Shown: positions 1-7,555 of the stretch, piece by piece
Position numbering within the stretch: the stretch's first letter is position 1
How the letters are laid out: each line of letters starts with the position of its first letter
NCBI RefSeq assembly: GCF_023952475.1
Contig: NZ_JALHRX010000019.1
Location: 1 to 64,000, forward strand
Length of the DNA: 64,000 bases
Direction of reading: 5' to 3'
Source of the DNA: Cupriavidus sp. WGlv3
GTDB taxonomy: Bacteria; Pseudomonadota; Gammaproteobacteria; Burkholderiales; Burkholderiaceae
The notes under the pieces: model-generated
The model's input: only the letters and a program-made list of their open reading frames with translations
Told to the model about the DNA's origin: nothing
The model's database searches: none
Program-made: the position numbers and the translations under genes

Positions 1-33
1 AGGCGCGGGTTTTTTGTTGGCGTCGGGGCCAGC

Positions 34-930
34 TTACTTGGCGGCGTTGGCCATGTAGTCCGACGCGGCGATCACGTCGGCGTCCGGGCCGGCATAGCCA
101 CCCTTGGGCGGCATCACGCCCTTGCCCTTGAGCGCAAAGTTGTGGACCGCTTCCATGCCTTCCTTCAGGCGCGGGGCCCAGGCGGCCTTGTCGCCAAACT
201 TGGGCGCACCAGCCACGCCGGCGGCGTGGCAGGCGGCGCAGACCTGCTCGTAGACCTTCTTGCCCACTTCGGCCGAGGCAGCTGCCGGCGCGGCAGCGGC
301 GGCAGCCGGTGCGGGTGCGGCAGCGGCTGCCGGAGCGGCGGGAGCCGGCGCTGCAGCGGCAGCCGGGGCGGCGGCTTCAGGCGCTGCAGCCGTTGTCGGC
401 GCCGCAGCGGCCGGGGCCGGGGCCGGCGGCTCGGGGAACTTGGCGCCGCCGGAGTCGGCCAGATAGACCACGGCGCGGGCCAGTTCGTAATCGGTGTAGT
501 CGTCAGGCGTGCTGCCGGCGCGCGGCGGCATCGCGCCCTTGCCGTTGAGCACCGACTTCATCAGGCCGTCGAAGCCCTGGCCGATACGCGCGGTCCAGTC
601 GCCGGCGGTACCGTGCTTGGGCGCACCCGCCGCGCCGGTGGCGTGGCAGGCGGCACAGATTTCCTTGTAGACCTGTTCGCCGGTCTTGAACACGCGCGGC
701 GCGTTGGGATCCTTGATTTCGAGCGAGGCGACGGGCTTGATGCGATCGTTGACGGCTTCGGCGGCGGTACTCGCGCCGGCGCTTTCGGTCGAGCCGTGTC
801 CGACGAAGTTGACCAGCAGGATGATCACGATGATCGGCACCAGGAACGCCGCGATCACGACTGCGATCAACTGCTTCGGGGTTTTGATGGGAGACTCGTG
901 CTCGGGGTGTTCGTTGTGGACGTCGCTCAT
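34..930 (-). CDS. Membrane-anchored dihaem cytochrome c5 family protein
   Basis: This 298-residue protein has one N-terminal membrane anchor (about residues 21-43) and two class I cytochrome c domains. Each domain carries a CAACH haem-binding motif (residues 92-96 and 231-235) and a downstream MPP sequence containing the likely axial methionine. An Ala/Pro-rich linker of about 50 residues (166-219) joins them, and the domains resemble each other, as expected from duplication. It probably carries electrons on the periplasmic face of the inner membrane towards a terminal oxidase; the exact partner cannot be read from the sequence. No electron-transfer gene lies beside it. It is transcribed leftwards, away from the tRNA-Arg gene. 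Confidence 0.88.
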   Translation of the reverse strand: MSDVHNEHPEHESPIKTPKQLIAVVIAAFLVPIIVIILLVNFVGHGSTESAGASTAAEAVNDRIKPVASLEIKDPNAPRVFKTGEQVYKEICAACHATGAAGAPKHGTAGDWTARIGQGFDGLMKSVLNGKGAMPPRAGSTPDDYTDYELARAVVYLADSGGAKFPEPPAPAPAAAAPTTAAAPEAAAPAAAAAPAPAAPAAAAAPAPAAAAAAPAAASAEVGKKVYEQVCAACHAAGVAGAPKFGDKAAWAPRLKEGMEAVHNFALKGKGVMPPKGGYAGPDADVIAASDYMANAAK

Positions 931-1394
931 ACAGAACTCTCAGTTTTGCAGGAAACCTTCTGGCCGCTTACGCTCGGCTTGCTTTTTCTGGCCCTGGTGT
1001 GGCCCTTCGCTGACCACCATCCGGCCCCATCCGGGCCGCCCGCGCTCCCCTGCGGCCCTTGCCTGACTTGGGTCTGTTGCCATTTGCGTAGCTCGGACTG
1101 TCTCCCGGACCGGGGCCCGATTGTCGCCGACAACCAGCCGCCCGGATTTGACCCCGGTCGACTCGTTGCGCCGACGGCGCGCCGGGCACGATTTGACGCA
1201 AATAGCTGGCGATTATAGCGCCAAAGCCCCCCTGCCAGTGCCAAAAAGCGGCGGTTGCGAGACGTTCCCCGGCGCCCGTATCGGCCCCGCATGGACGGCG
1301 CCGGGCAAAAGCGGTATCCTATGCGACTTTCCTGCGGCGGCATTCGCCCGCCGCAACCGCTGTACCCGCAAAACCGGTTGCAAAACCGTCCTGT
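931..1394. other. Gene-free stretch upstream of the cytochrome c5 gene
   Basis: About 460 bases separate the cytochrome gene from tRNA-Arg. Open frames here run into the tRNA or lack codon bias, and I do not accept any as a gene. The stretch holds a good minus-strand -10 element at 1212-1217, which would imply a long 5' leader of nearly 300 bases on the cytochrome mRNA. I see no riboswitch-like element in that leader. Confidence 0.5.
1212..1217 (-). promoter_or_regulatory. Putative -10 box (TATAAT) facing the cytochrome c5 gene
   Basis: On the minus strand the hexamer TATAAT matches the sigma-70 -10 consensus in full. A TTGGCA hexamer lies upstream, but about 21 bases away rather than 17, so the -35 assignment is poor. 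No other clear promoter lies between here and the cytochrome start at 930. Confidence 0.35.
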
Positions 1395-1470
1395 GCGCCC
1401 GTAGCTCAATGGATAGAGTACTGCCCTCCGAAGGCAGGGGTTGCTGGTTCGATCCCAGCCGGGCGCGCCA
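1395..1470 (+). tRNA. tRNA-Arg (anticodon CCG)
   Basis: A 76-base cloverleaf can be drawn. The acceptor stem GCGCCCG pairs with CGGGCGC, the anticodon loop is CTCCGAA (anticodon CCG, reading CGG), the T-loop is TTCGATC, and CCA is encoded at 1468-1470. It stands alone rather than in a tRNA operon. No direct repeat of its 3' end was seen downstream, so there is no sign that an integrated element used it as an attachment site. Confidence 0.96.
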
Positions 1471-1797
1471 ATCCCCACAAGCATCGTCGACTATTCCCGC
1501 CACCACTGGGGACGGCGACTGCATCTGAATTTGCCCCCCGTCTTTGGCGCCTGCACTACCGTTGGCCGCCCCGTCATCGTGGTCACTGCGCCATGTGGCC
1601 GGAAAGGTGGGCGCAGCGCTGCACTCTCCAACGTTTCCGACCCCTGGTTTTTCACAAGAACGGCAATCACGCCGATTTCCACCGCCGCACAGACGCAGGA
1701 GGATGTTGGCGCTGCGCAAGGCTCGCCGGATGTCTGAGCTTGGGTGTGGCAACAAATAACGCTTGTACGTTCAAATTAATGTAGCCACAATAATTCC
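1471..1797. other. Gene-free stretch between tRNA-Arg and brnT
   Basis: About 330 bases with no credible gene. The last 45 bases (1751-1797) are distinctly AT-rich for this genome and probably hold the brnTA promoter and operator. A weak -35/-10 pair can be proposed there, TTGTAC at 1763-1768 and CACAAT at 1786-1791, 17 bases apart. That pair would place the transcript start almost at the brnT start codon. Confidence 0.4.
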
Positions 1798-2067
1798 ATG
1801 CTGATCGAATTCGACACAGCGAAAGACCGGGCAAACCAGGCCAAACATGGCATTTCTCTGGCGGCCGCTGAATTGTTCGAATGGGATTGCGCTGTGATCG
1901 ACCCGGACATCCGCTTCGAATACGCCGAGGAGCGTTTTCAAGGCCTTGGCCTGATCGGCAACCGGGTCCACATGGTCGTCTTCACGGTGCGCGGTGACAG
2001 CATCCGCATCATCAGCCTGCGCAAAGCCAACAAGCGAGAGGAAAAACGCTATGCCGACCAAACGTAA
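1798..2067 (+). CDS. brnT: BrnT family toxin (type II toxin-antitoxin ribonuclease)
   Basis: This 89-residue protein matches BrnT, a RelE-fold ribonuclease toxin, in length and pattern. It has an N-terminal FDxxKxxxNxxKHGIS-like segment, a central run ending in RFQGLG, a VVFTVRGD strand, and the C-terminal IISLRKANKREEKRY motif, whose basic residues form the proposed active surface. The toxin comes first and overlaps the antitoxin gene by 17 bases, the usual BrnTA order, so the two are translationally linked. The upstream AT-rich stretch is the likely site of autorepression by BrnA. Family assignment is strong; activity in this strain is inference. Confidence 0.9.
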   Translation: MLIEFDTAKDRANQAKHGISLAAAELFEWDCAVIDPDIRFEYAEERFQGLGLIGNRVHMVVFTVRGDSIRIISLRKANKREEKRYADQT

Positions 2068-2398
2068 AATTGTCCGTGTCACCGACGCGGAAGACGCCGC
2101 GATCCGCCGCGCGGCTGCCTCGGATCCGGATGCGCGCGAGCTGACCGACGCCGAATTGGCTCGTATGCGGCCTGCCCGCGAGGTTCTCCCCAAGATTCTG
2201 GGCAAGGAAAGGGCGGAGGCGTTGATGAAGCGGCGCGGCCGCCCAGCATTGCCCGAGGACGAGCGCAAAATCTCTGTCAATGTGCGCTACGACCGAGATG
2301 TGATCGACGCGTTCAAGGCCACCGGCGATGGATGGCAGACGCGCATCAACGAAGCGCTGCGCGCCTACGCCAAGTCCCACAACATGTTGCCACGCTGA
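2051..2398 (+). CDS. brnA: BrnA family antitoxin
   Basis: This 115-residue protein starts at the ATG at 2051, inside the end of brnT. A longer upstream frame exists but lies within the toxin gene. The C-terminal 50 residues carry the BrnA signature: GRPALPEDERKISVNVR followed by a ribbon-helix-helix segment ending GWQTRINEALRAYAKSH. The acidic N-terminal half probably wraps the BrnT toxin. BrnA proteins bind their own promoter as tetramers with BrnT. A basic KRRGRP patch precedes the DNA-binding segment. Confidence 0.9.
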   Translation: MPTKRKIVRVTDAEDAAIRRAAASDPDARELTDAELARMRPAREVLPKILGKERAEALMKRRGRPALPEDERKISVNVRYDRDVIDAFKATGDGWQTRINEALRAYAKSHNMLPR

Positions 2399-2554
2399 TT
2401 TCCTGTCGCGGGGCGCCGGTGCCTTGGGGCAAGCCTTAACTGGGCGCGACGAAAACTTTCAGCACGCGTTTGGCGGGTGGCGCGCGCCGGTGCTGATAGA
2501 TTCACACACTCCATCCGAACCGCGCGCGCCGATGGCGCCGCGCCGCAGACAGCC

Positions 2555-3370
2555 ATGGCGATTCCGACGGACCTCCTGCCCGGGCTGGCAGCACTGGTGC
2601 TCGCCGGCGCCAGCGCCGCAGCGATTGCCACGCCGCTGAGCCTGCCTGGCTCCCTGCCCAACATGGCTGGACTGGGCGTTGGCTCGACCACGGAGTTTGC
2701 CGGCGGCAAGGACCGCATGGTCGGCGTAGTCCCCGGCCTGCGCTATGTCACGCCAGGCGGTCGGCTGCTGGAATGGTACGGGCCCTATGCGCAGTTCAAC
2801 TTCGGCGGGCTGACCGGGTTCCAGTGGGGTCCGGCAGTGAGCCTGCGGCTGGGACGCAACGACGTCGACGATCCGGTGGTGTCGCGACTGCACGAGATTG
2901 ACACCACGGTCGAGGCCGGCGGCTTCATCGGCTACGAATACCTCAACGCGGGACCGGTCCCGTGGCGGCTGCGCGGGGGCATCAATGTGATGAGCAACGC
3001 CGGCATCGTCTATGGTGGCGCGCGCGTCAACGCGACCGCCTCGCTGTGGGTGCCGCTGCACCCGCGCCTGTACGCGGGAGCGGGGCTAGGCGCGACCTGG
3101 GTCAGCGGCAGCTTCAACCGCACCTATTTCGGCGTGACGCAGGCCGATGCGGACGCCAGCGGTCTGCCGGCCTACAGCCCGGGCGGCGGGCTCGAGCAGT
3201 TCACCGGCTGGCTCGCGCTGATCTGGCAGCTGGACAAGCACTGGTATGGCGGCGCGATGGTGTACGGCCAGCGCCTGGTCGGCGCGGCCGCCGACAGCCC
3301 GATCGTGACCCAGCGCGGCACGCGCAACCAGGTTACATATGGCGTCGGCATCGCCTATGCGTGGCGCTAG
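2555..3370 (+). CDS. MipA/OmpV family outer-membrane protein
   Basis: The ATG at 2555 gives 271 residues and places a signal peptide (LPGLAALVLAGASAAAIA) at the N terminus; the frame stays open to 2477 but without a better start. The mature part shows MipA/OmpV family marks: LEWYGPYAQFNFGG, then SLRLGRND, then RTYFGVTQADADASGLPAY, and a C-terminal block with LVGAAADSPIV and RNQVTYGVGIAYAW. These proteins form small outer-membrane beta-barrels; MipA of E. coli scaffolds murein enzymes, while other members are porin-like. Which role applies here is unknown. The gene stands alone, 28 bases before arfB. Confidence 0.87.
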   Translation: MAIPTDLLPGLAALVLAGASAAAIATPLSLPGSLPNMAGLGVGSTTEFAGGKDRMVGVVPGLRYVTPGGRLLEWYGPYAQFNFGGLTGFQWGPAVSLRLGRNDVDDPVVSRLHEIDTTVEAGGFIGYEYLNAGPVPWRLRGGINVMSNAGIVYGGARVNATASLWVPLHPRLYAGAGLGATWVSGSFNRTYFGVTQADADASGLPAYSPGGGLEQFTGWLALIWQLDKHWYGGAMVYGQRLVGAAADSPIVTQRGTRNQVTYGVGIAYAWR

Positions 3371-3398
3371 CCCTGAGCGCGCTTGCTATGATCGAGGC

Positions 3399-3803
3399 AT
3401 GACCGACGACCTCGTCATCCCCCATCACGAATACCTGATCACCGCGATCCGGGCCCAGGGGGCGGGCGGCCAGAACATCAACAAGGTCTCGAATGCCGTG
3501 CACCTGCGCTACGACGTGCGCGCGTCCTCGCTCGCGCCCGACCACAAGGAGCGGCTGCTGGCGCTGCATGACCACCGCATCACGCGCGACGGCGTGGTGG
3601 TGATCAAGGCGCAGCAGTTCCGCAGCCTGGACCAGAACCGGGACGAGGCGGTGCGGCGCCTGCACGAGCTGGTGCGCAGCGTGGCCACGCCGCCGCGCGT
3701 GCGTCGGCCGACGCGGCCGACGCTGGCGTCGCGCCAGCGCCGGCTGGAGAGCAAGAGCCAGCGCAGCCAGGTCAAGTCGCTGCGCGGCCGGGTGTTCGAC
3801 TGA
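3399..3803 (+). CDS. arfB: Alternative ribosome-rescue factor ArfB (YaeJ)
   Basis: The 134-residue protein is a short release-factor homologue. It has the catalytic GGQ motif at residues 23-25 (AQGAGGQNINKVSNAV), no stop-codon-recognition domain, and a basic C-terminal tail (RQRRLESKSQRSQVKSLRGR) of the kind that threads the empty mRNA channel. It releases nascent peptides from ribosomes stalled without a stop codon. The ATG at 3399 gives the expected ArfB length and N terminus; upstream starts would add residues that overlap the mipA-like gene. Confidence 0.93.
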   Translation: MTDDLVIPHHEYLITAIRAQGAGGQNINKVSNAVHLRYDVRASSLAPDHKERLLALHDHRITRDGVVVIKAQQFRSLDQNRDEAVRRLHELVRSVATPPRVRRPTRPTLASRQRRLESKSQRSQVKSLRGRVFD

Positions 3804-3812
3804 GCCTTTGCC

Positions 3813-4691
3813 TTAGCGTGCCGACTGCAGCGCGGCGATGCGCTGCTCGATCGGCGGGTGGCTCGAGAACAGCGCCATCCACGCCTTGCCGCCGGCGATC
3901 CCCATCGCCTGCATGTTCTGCGGCAGCCCGTCCGGATCCAGCCCGCCCAGGCGGCGCAGCGCCGCGACCATCGGCGTGGGCGTGCCCATCATGCTGGCGG
4001 CGCCGGCATCGGCGCGGAATTCGCGGCGGCGCGAGAACCAGGCCACGATGATGCTGGCCAGGATGCCGAACACGATCTCGCACACGATCACCGTGACCAT
4101 ATAGCCGATGCCGGGGCCGCTGGATTCCTCGTCGTTCTTGCGCAGCATCGAGTCGACGAAGTAGCCGACTACGCGCGCCAGGAAGATGACGAAGGTGTTG
4201 ACCACGCCCTGGATCAGCGTCAGCGTGACCATGTCGCCGTTGGCGACGTGCGCCACCTCGTGCGCGAGCACGGCCTCGACCTCTTCGTGCGACATCGATT
4301 GCAGCAGGCCGGTGGACACCGCCACCAGCGAGCTGTTCTTGGTGGCGCCGGTGGCGAAGGCATTGGGTTCGCCCTCGTAGATGGCCACTTCCGGCATCGG
4401 CAGGCCGGCGCGCTGCGCCAGCTTTTCGACGGTCTGCACCAGCCACAGCTCGGTGCTGGTGCTGGGGTGGGTGATGACCTGCGCGCCGGTCGACCACTTG
4501 GCGATGGTCTTGGACATCAGCAGCGAGATAAAGGCACCGCCGAAGCCCATCAGCGCGGCAAACGCCAGCAGCATGCCCAGGTTGAGCCCGTTGGCGGTCA
4601 GGAAGCGGTTCACCCCGAGCACGCTGGCGGTGATGCTGAGGACAAGCATGACGGCGAGGTTGGTCGCCAGGAAAAGCAGTACGCGTTTCAT
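3813..4691 (-). CDS. htpX: Membrane zinc metalloprotease HtpX
   Basis: This is a 292-residue M48 family protease of the inner membrane. It has two N-terminal hydrophobic segments (about 5-25 and 36-58), the zinc-binding HEVAH motif at 144-148, two more membrane segments around 160-215, and the downstream glutamate ligand in [12 protein letters not shown]. HtpX degrades misfolded membrane proteins, usually under envelope stress. The start [11 protein letters not shown] is the conserved family start; a longer frame upstream is not used. It converges with arfB across a 9-base gap. Confidence 0.95.
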   Translation of the reverse strand: MKRVLLFLATNLAVMLVLSITASVLGVNRFLTANGLNLGMLLAFAALMGFGGAFISLLMSKTIAKWSTGAQVITHPSTSTELWLVQTVEKLAQRAGLPMPEVAIYEGEPNAFATGATKNSSLVAVSTGLLQSMSHEEVEAVLAHEVAHVANGDMVTLTLIQGVVNTFVIFLARVVGYFVDSMLRKNDEESSGPGIGYMVTVIVCEIVFGILASIIVAWFSRRREFRADAGAASMMGTPTPMVAALRRLGGLDPDGLPQNMQAMGIAGGKAWMALFSSHPPIEQRIAALQSAR

Positions 4692-4818
4692 GTGTGTGTG
4701 GAGCAGTGGTAAGTCGCGCCGTGCGGCGCAAGGATGCGGTCGGACCGCAGGCGCGCGCCGCACGCGAGGTCGCGGCACGCGGGTTCAGGCGGACGCGGTC
4801 GGGCCGCGCCGGTAGGGA

Positions 4819-5190
4819 TCAGCCGCGCGGCGGTCGCGGCAGCCGCGGCAAGTCGGGTTCGGGCAGCAGGGCGCCGGCATAGCGCGGCGGCCCGGCACGG
4901 CCGGCCCAGGGGGCCAGGCGCAATGGCGTGGCGGGCAGCAGTTGCTCGGCCAGGTCGGCGCCGGGCTGCCATTGCGGCTCGGCGGCTTCGGGAAGCGGCA
5001 GGGGATCGCTGGCCGGGTCGCCTGTGACGGCGGCTGCATCCGCGTCGGCGGCATCGGCCCCGGGCGCAGCGACAGGTACGGCCGCGGCTTCGGTGGTGGA
5101 CACCACCGGGTGCGCGAATGCGGCCGCCCAGCCCGGCAGGGGCAGGAAGGCCAGCATCATGACCAGCAGGAGCAGCCGCAGGGCGCGCAC
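4819..5190 (-). CDS. Small Ala/Pro-rich secreted protein, function unknown
   Basis: A GTG at 5190 would give 123 residues beginning with a credible signal peptide (VRALRLLLLVMMLAFLPLPGWAAA), followed by a low-complexity Ala/Pro/Glu-rich chain ending in PRLPRPPRG. I do not recognise a family. The frame is open further upstream to an ATG at 5301, but those extra residues look non-native. No strong ribosome-binding site precedes the GTG. It lies 127 bases upstream of htpX in the same direction and back-to-back with the MerR regulator, so it could be a target of that regulator, which is only inference. Confidence 0.4.
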   Translation of the reverse strand: MRALRLLLLVMMLAFLPLPGWAAAFAHPVVSTTEAAAVPVAAPGADAADADAAAVTGDPASDPLPLPEAAEPQWQPGADLAEQLLPATPLRLAPWAGRAGPPRYAGALLPEPDLPRLPRPPRG

Positions 5191-5340
5191 GAACAGGGGA
5201 CGGCTTATCGGTGGAAGTGGAAGGAATTCTACAGGATGCCGCAAGGCGCTGGCGTCGCGGTGGCGGCGGTAGCACACGGTCGTTTGCGGCCGCTTCGCCA
5301 CCCTCTGCAGGATGCGGCAGGCTGGCCTACACTATCGTCA

Positions 5341-5361
5341 ACCCTGTAGTCGATACAGGGT
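5341..5361. promoter_or_regulatory. MerR-family operator dyad
   Basis: ACCCTGTA (5341-5348) and TACAGGGT (5354-5361) form a perfect 8+8 inverted repeat around a 5-base spacer. This matches the form of operators bound by CadR/PbrR-type MerR proteins, which normally lie inside an elongated promoter spacer. It ends 17 bases before the MerR start codon. It therefore most likely mediates autoregulation, and possibly control of the leftward gene at 5190. Confidence 0.75.
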
Positions 5362-5378
5362 ATGGCAAGGAACAGCAC

Positions 5379-5810
5379 ATGCGTATTGGCGAACTGTCAC
5401 GGTCCAGCGGCTGCGATGTCGAGACCATCCGTTATTACGAGCGCGAAGGGCTGCTCGACGCCCCCCGGCGCGAGGCCAACGGCTACCGCCGCTATGACGA
5501 GGGCCATTTGGTGCAGCTGAATTTCGTGCGCCACTGCCGTTCGCTGGGGATGAGCCTGTCGGACGTCAGGCGGCTGCGCGAGTTCGAGCGCAACCCGTCG
5601 CAGGACTGCGACGACATCAACACACTGCTGGACCGCCAGATCGCCCAGATCCATGCCCAGCGCGTGGCGCTGGAGGCGCTCGAGGGCCAGCTGCGCGCAT
5701 TGCGCGAGACCTGCCGCCATCACCAGCCCGCCAGTGCGTGCGGCATCCTGCAGAACCTGCAGCAGGCGGCGGCAGGGGCGGGCTGTGAGTGCCATGCCAC
5801 CAACGGGTGA
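5379..5810 (+). CDS. MerR family Cd(II)/Pb(II)-responsive transcriptional regulator
   Basis: This 143-residue regulator has a MerR winged-helix N terminus (MRIGELSRSSGCDVETIRYY), a long dimerisation helix and a metal-binding C terminus. The three cysteines typical of the CadR/PbrR group are present at residues 77 (SQDCDDIN), 112 and 121, plus a CxCH cluster near the end (136-139). Family members twist the promoter to activate export genes when cadmium or lead binds. No P-type ATPase or other export gene lies next to it. A longer upstream frame exists, but the start at 5379 is the family start and sits just after a perfect operator. Confidence 0.9.
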   Translation: MRIGELSRSSGCDVETIRYYEREGLLDAPRREANGYRRYDEGHLVQLNFVRHCRSLGMSLSDVRRLREFERNPSQDCDDINTLLDRQIAQIHAQRVALEALEGQLRALRETCRHHQPASACGILQNLQQAAAGAGCECHATNG

Positions 5811-6328
5811 CGACCCCGAACGCGGCGCTGTGCTACGATGGTTGCTCCGGCTTCGCACCAGCACGGTGCGCGAACCGAGGCAGCAAGGCAGGTGAGCCAC
5901 CACTTCCGGGGTCGCCGTTGCAGCAAGCCATCCGCTGCCAGTTATCCTTTTCCGCAATGACCATGACCGATCGCCTGACGCCGATGCCCGATGCGCCTGT
6001 CCGCCCGCTGCGGACCGGCCGCGCGCACGCGTCCGCGCTCGCCCTGGCCCCCAGTCTGCCCCAGCGCGCCAAGCGCGCGATCTCTCCCCGCCGGATCAGC
6101 GCACCGCCTGATTCCGCCCGGTTCCCAGCCTGATTCGTCTCCCATAGCGGGGCCCGGGCCGAACCGGGCCCGAGCCAGCGTTTCCGTTGTTGCCGGCGAT
6201 CGCCGCAACGCTTTTGCCGATCCGTTGATGCGCGCGCCGCTGCGCGGCACGCCAACCCGCAAGACCTGACCGCCGCCGCCCGCCATGCAGGCCGGCCGCG
6301 CCCACCCAAGACTGCCGGAGGACCCGCC
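5811..6328. other. Gene-free stretch before rnk
   Basis: About 520 bases without a gene I accept. It contains small hairpins (for example GCACC/GGTGC near 5856-5870) and a strong GC hairpin, GGGCCCGG/CCGGGCCC at 6150-6171 with a 6-base loop but no T-run. A short frame starting near 5957 has no ribosome-binding site. The stretch could be a structured leader of rnk, but I recognise no known riboswitch. Confidence 0.4.
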
Positions 6329-6748
6329 ATGACGGCCACCAACACCCAGACCGCCACCCTGTACCTGACCGAACTCGACGTCACCCGCCTGGAGCGCATC
6401 GCCAGCCGCGCCGGCTCGGCCCAGCTCGAGGACATGCTCGACAGCCTGCTGGCGCGCGCCACCATCGTCGCGCCCGAAGAGATCCCGACCGACGTGGTCA
6501 CCATGAACACGCGCGTGGTGTGCACGCTGCCGGGCGAGCAGGCGCCGCGCAACTGGACCCTGGTGTATCCCGACGCCGCCGACTTCGACGCCGGCCGGCT
6601 CTCGGTGCTGTCGCCGGTGGGCCAGGCGCTGCTGGGCGCGCGCGCCGGCCAGACCGTCAGCTACCGCCTGCCGGATGGCCGCGAGCAGCAGGTAAGCGTC
6701 GCCGAGATCGCGTTCCAGCCCGAAGCCAGCGGCCAGTACACGCTCTGA
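6329..6748 (+). CDS. rnk: Nucleoside diphosphate kinase regulator Rnk-like protein
   Basis: This 139-residue protein has a short N-terminal helical part (residues about 8-50) and a C-terminal GreA/GreB-like FKBP-fold domain (about 55-139). Recognisable segments are NTRVVCTL, LVYPDAADFDAGRLSVLSPVG and ALLGARAGQTVSYRLPDG. Rnk and related proteins bind RNA polymerase through this domain but lack the Gre coiled-coil tip; in Pseudomonas Rnk affects nucleoside diphosphate kinase levels. A reasonable ribosome-binding site (GGAGGACCCGCC) precedes the ATG. It is a single gene. Confidence 0.88.
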   Translation: MTATNTQTATLYLTELDVTRLERIASRAGSAQLEDMLDSLLARATIVAPEEIPTDVVTMNTRVVCTLPGEQAPRNWTLVYPDAADFDAGRLSVLSPVGQALLGARAGQTVSYRLPDGREQQVSVAEIAFQPEASGQYTL

Positions 6749-7028
6749 GCACCCTGCGGGCACGCTCGGGCGCGCTTTCGCGGGTGCGGCCGCCGCCACG
6801 CGCACGCGCCGGTGGCGGCGTGTCGCCGGCGATCCGCGGACACCATTCATCGGCAAGCCAGTCGTTTCACGACTCGCAACGCACCATTCGTCGCAGCGGT
6901 ATTTCTGCTGACGCGGGCTGTGACTAATCTTCAGTCCGTGCTCGCATCGCAACATAGATTGCAGAGCGGCCGGAGTCTTATCCCGGACCTACAAGAAAGA
7001 ACGACGAAATCAGTTGAAGGAGTCCCAA

Positions 7029-7442
7029 ATGATCGCCAGACGTATCCTTGGCGGCGCGCTCGTGTTCGCGGCAGTGGCCGCGTCCGCTACGGCGATGGCT
7101 GCCCCTGCTGCCAGCAAGGTTGGCAAGTTCGATGTGTATGCCGACGCGCTGCGGGTCGGCAAGTACGATGTGTATACGGACGGCGCCAAGCAAGGCAAGT
7201 TCGACACCTACACCGACGGCGCCCGCACCGGACGCTTCGACCCGTACTCGGAAGGCTCGCGCCGCGACGGCAAGTTCGACACCTTCAGCGAAGGGGCGCA
7301 CAGCTTCAGCGGCGAGATCTCGAAGCGCGGCAAGTTCGATACCTTCAGCGAAGGCACGCACAGCTTCACCGGTGACGTGGCCGAACGCGCGCTCGACAAC
7401 TCGCGCTCCGGCGACGGTTCGCTGTACGGCTATCGCGTCTGA
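7029..7442 (+). CDS. Secreted GKFDxY-repeat protein, function unknown
   Basis: This 137-residue protein starts at an ATG preceded by a strong ribosome-binding site (AAGGAG, 7018-7023). It has a signal peptide ending near ATAMA-AP (residues 20-26). The mature chain is almost entirely six imperfect repeats of the form GK(F/Y)DxYxDGA, beginning at residues 32, 44, 56, 68, 81 and 101; the last two are extended by HSFSGEISKR-like inserts. I do not recognise a family with known function. The regular aromatic/acidic/basic pattern suggests a small extended beta structure exported to the periplasm or surface. A hairpin terminator follows, so it is monocistronic. Confidence 0.82.
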   Translation: MIARRILGGALVFAAVAASATAMAAPAASKVGKFDVYADALRVGKYDVYTDGAKQGKFDTYTDGARTGRFDPYSEGSRRDGKFDTFSEGAHSFSGEISKRGKFDTFSEGTHSFTGDVAERALDNSRSGDGSLYGYRV

Positions 7443-7469
7443 TCCCCCGGGTCTGCCCCAAGACCCCGC

Positions 7470-7497
7470 GCGGCCACTGCGGTGGCCGCATGTTTTC
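7470..7497 (+). terminator. Rho-independent terminator after the repeat protein gene
   Basis: GCGGCCAC (7470-7477) and GTGGCCGC (7482-7489) form an 8-bp stem with a TGCG loop, followed within three bases by TTTTCT. It lies 28 bases past the stop codon. Confidence 0.75.
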
Positions 7498-7555
7498 TCT
7501 CCCGCCTGCCCGGCCGACCTCCTCCTCCTTCTCTCTTCGCCTGGCAGGCGTTTTT

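Noticed and set aside
1395-2398. Integrated genomic island at tRNA-Arg
   Set aside because: No integrase and no direct repeat of the tRNA 3' end downstream of the brnTA pair.
5957-6133. Short open frame before rnk
   Set aside because: No ribosome-binding site, no family similarity, and composition like a random GC-rich frame.
6150-6171. Strong hairpin GGGCCCGG/CCGGGCCC
   Set aside because: Not called a terminator because no T-run follows and no gene ends close before it.
7538-7555. CGCCTGGCAGGCG followed by TTTTT
   Set aside because: The stem leaves at most a five-base loop with only four pairs, so it is weak; the better terminator is at 7470-7497.
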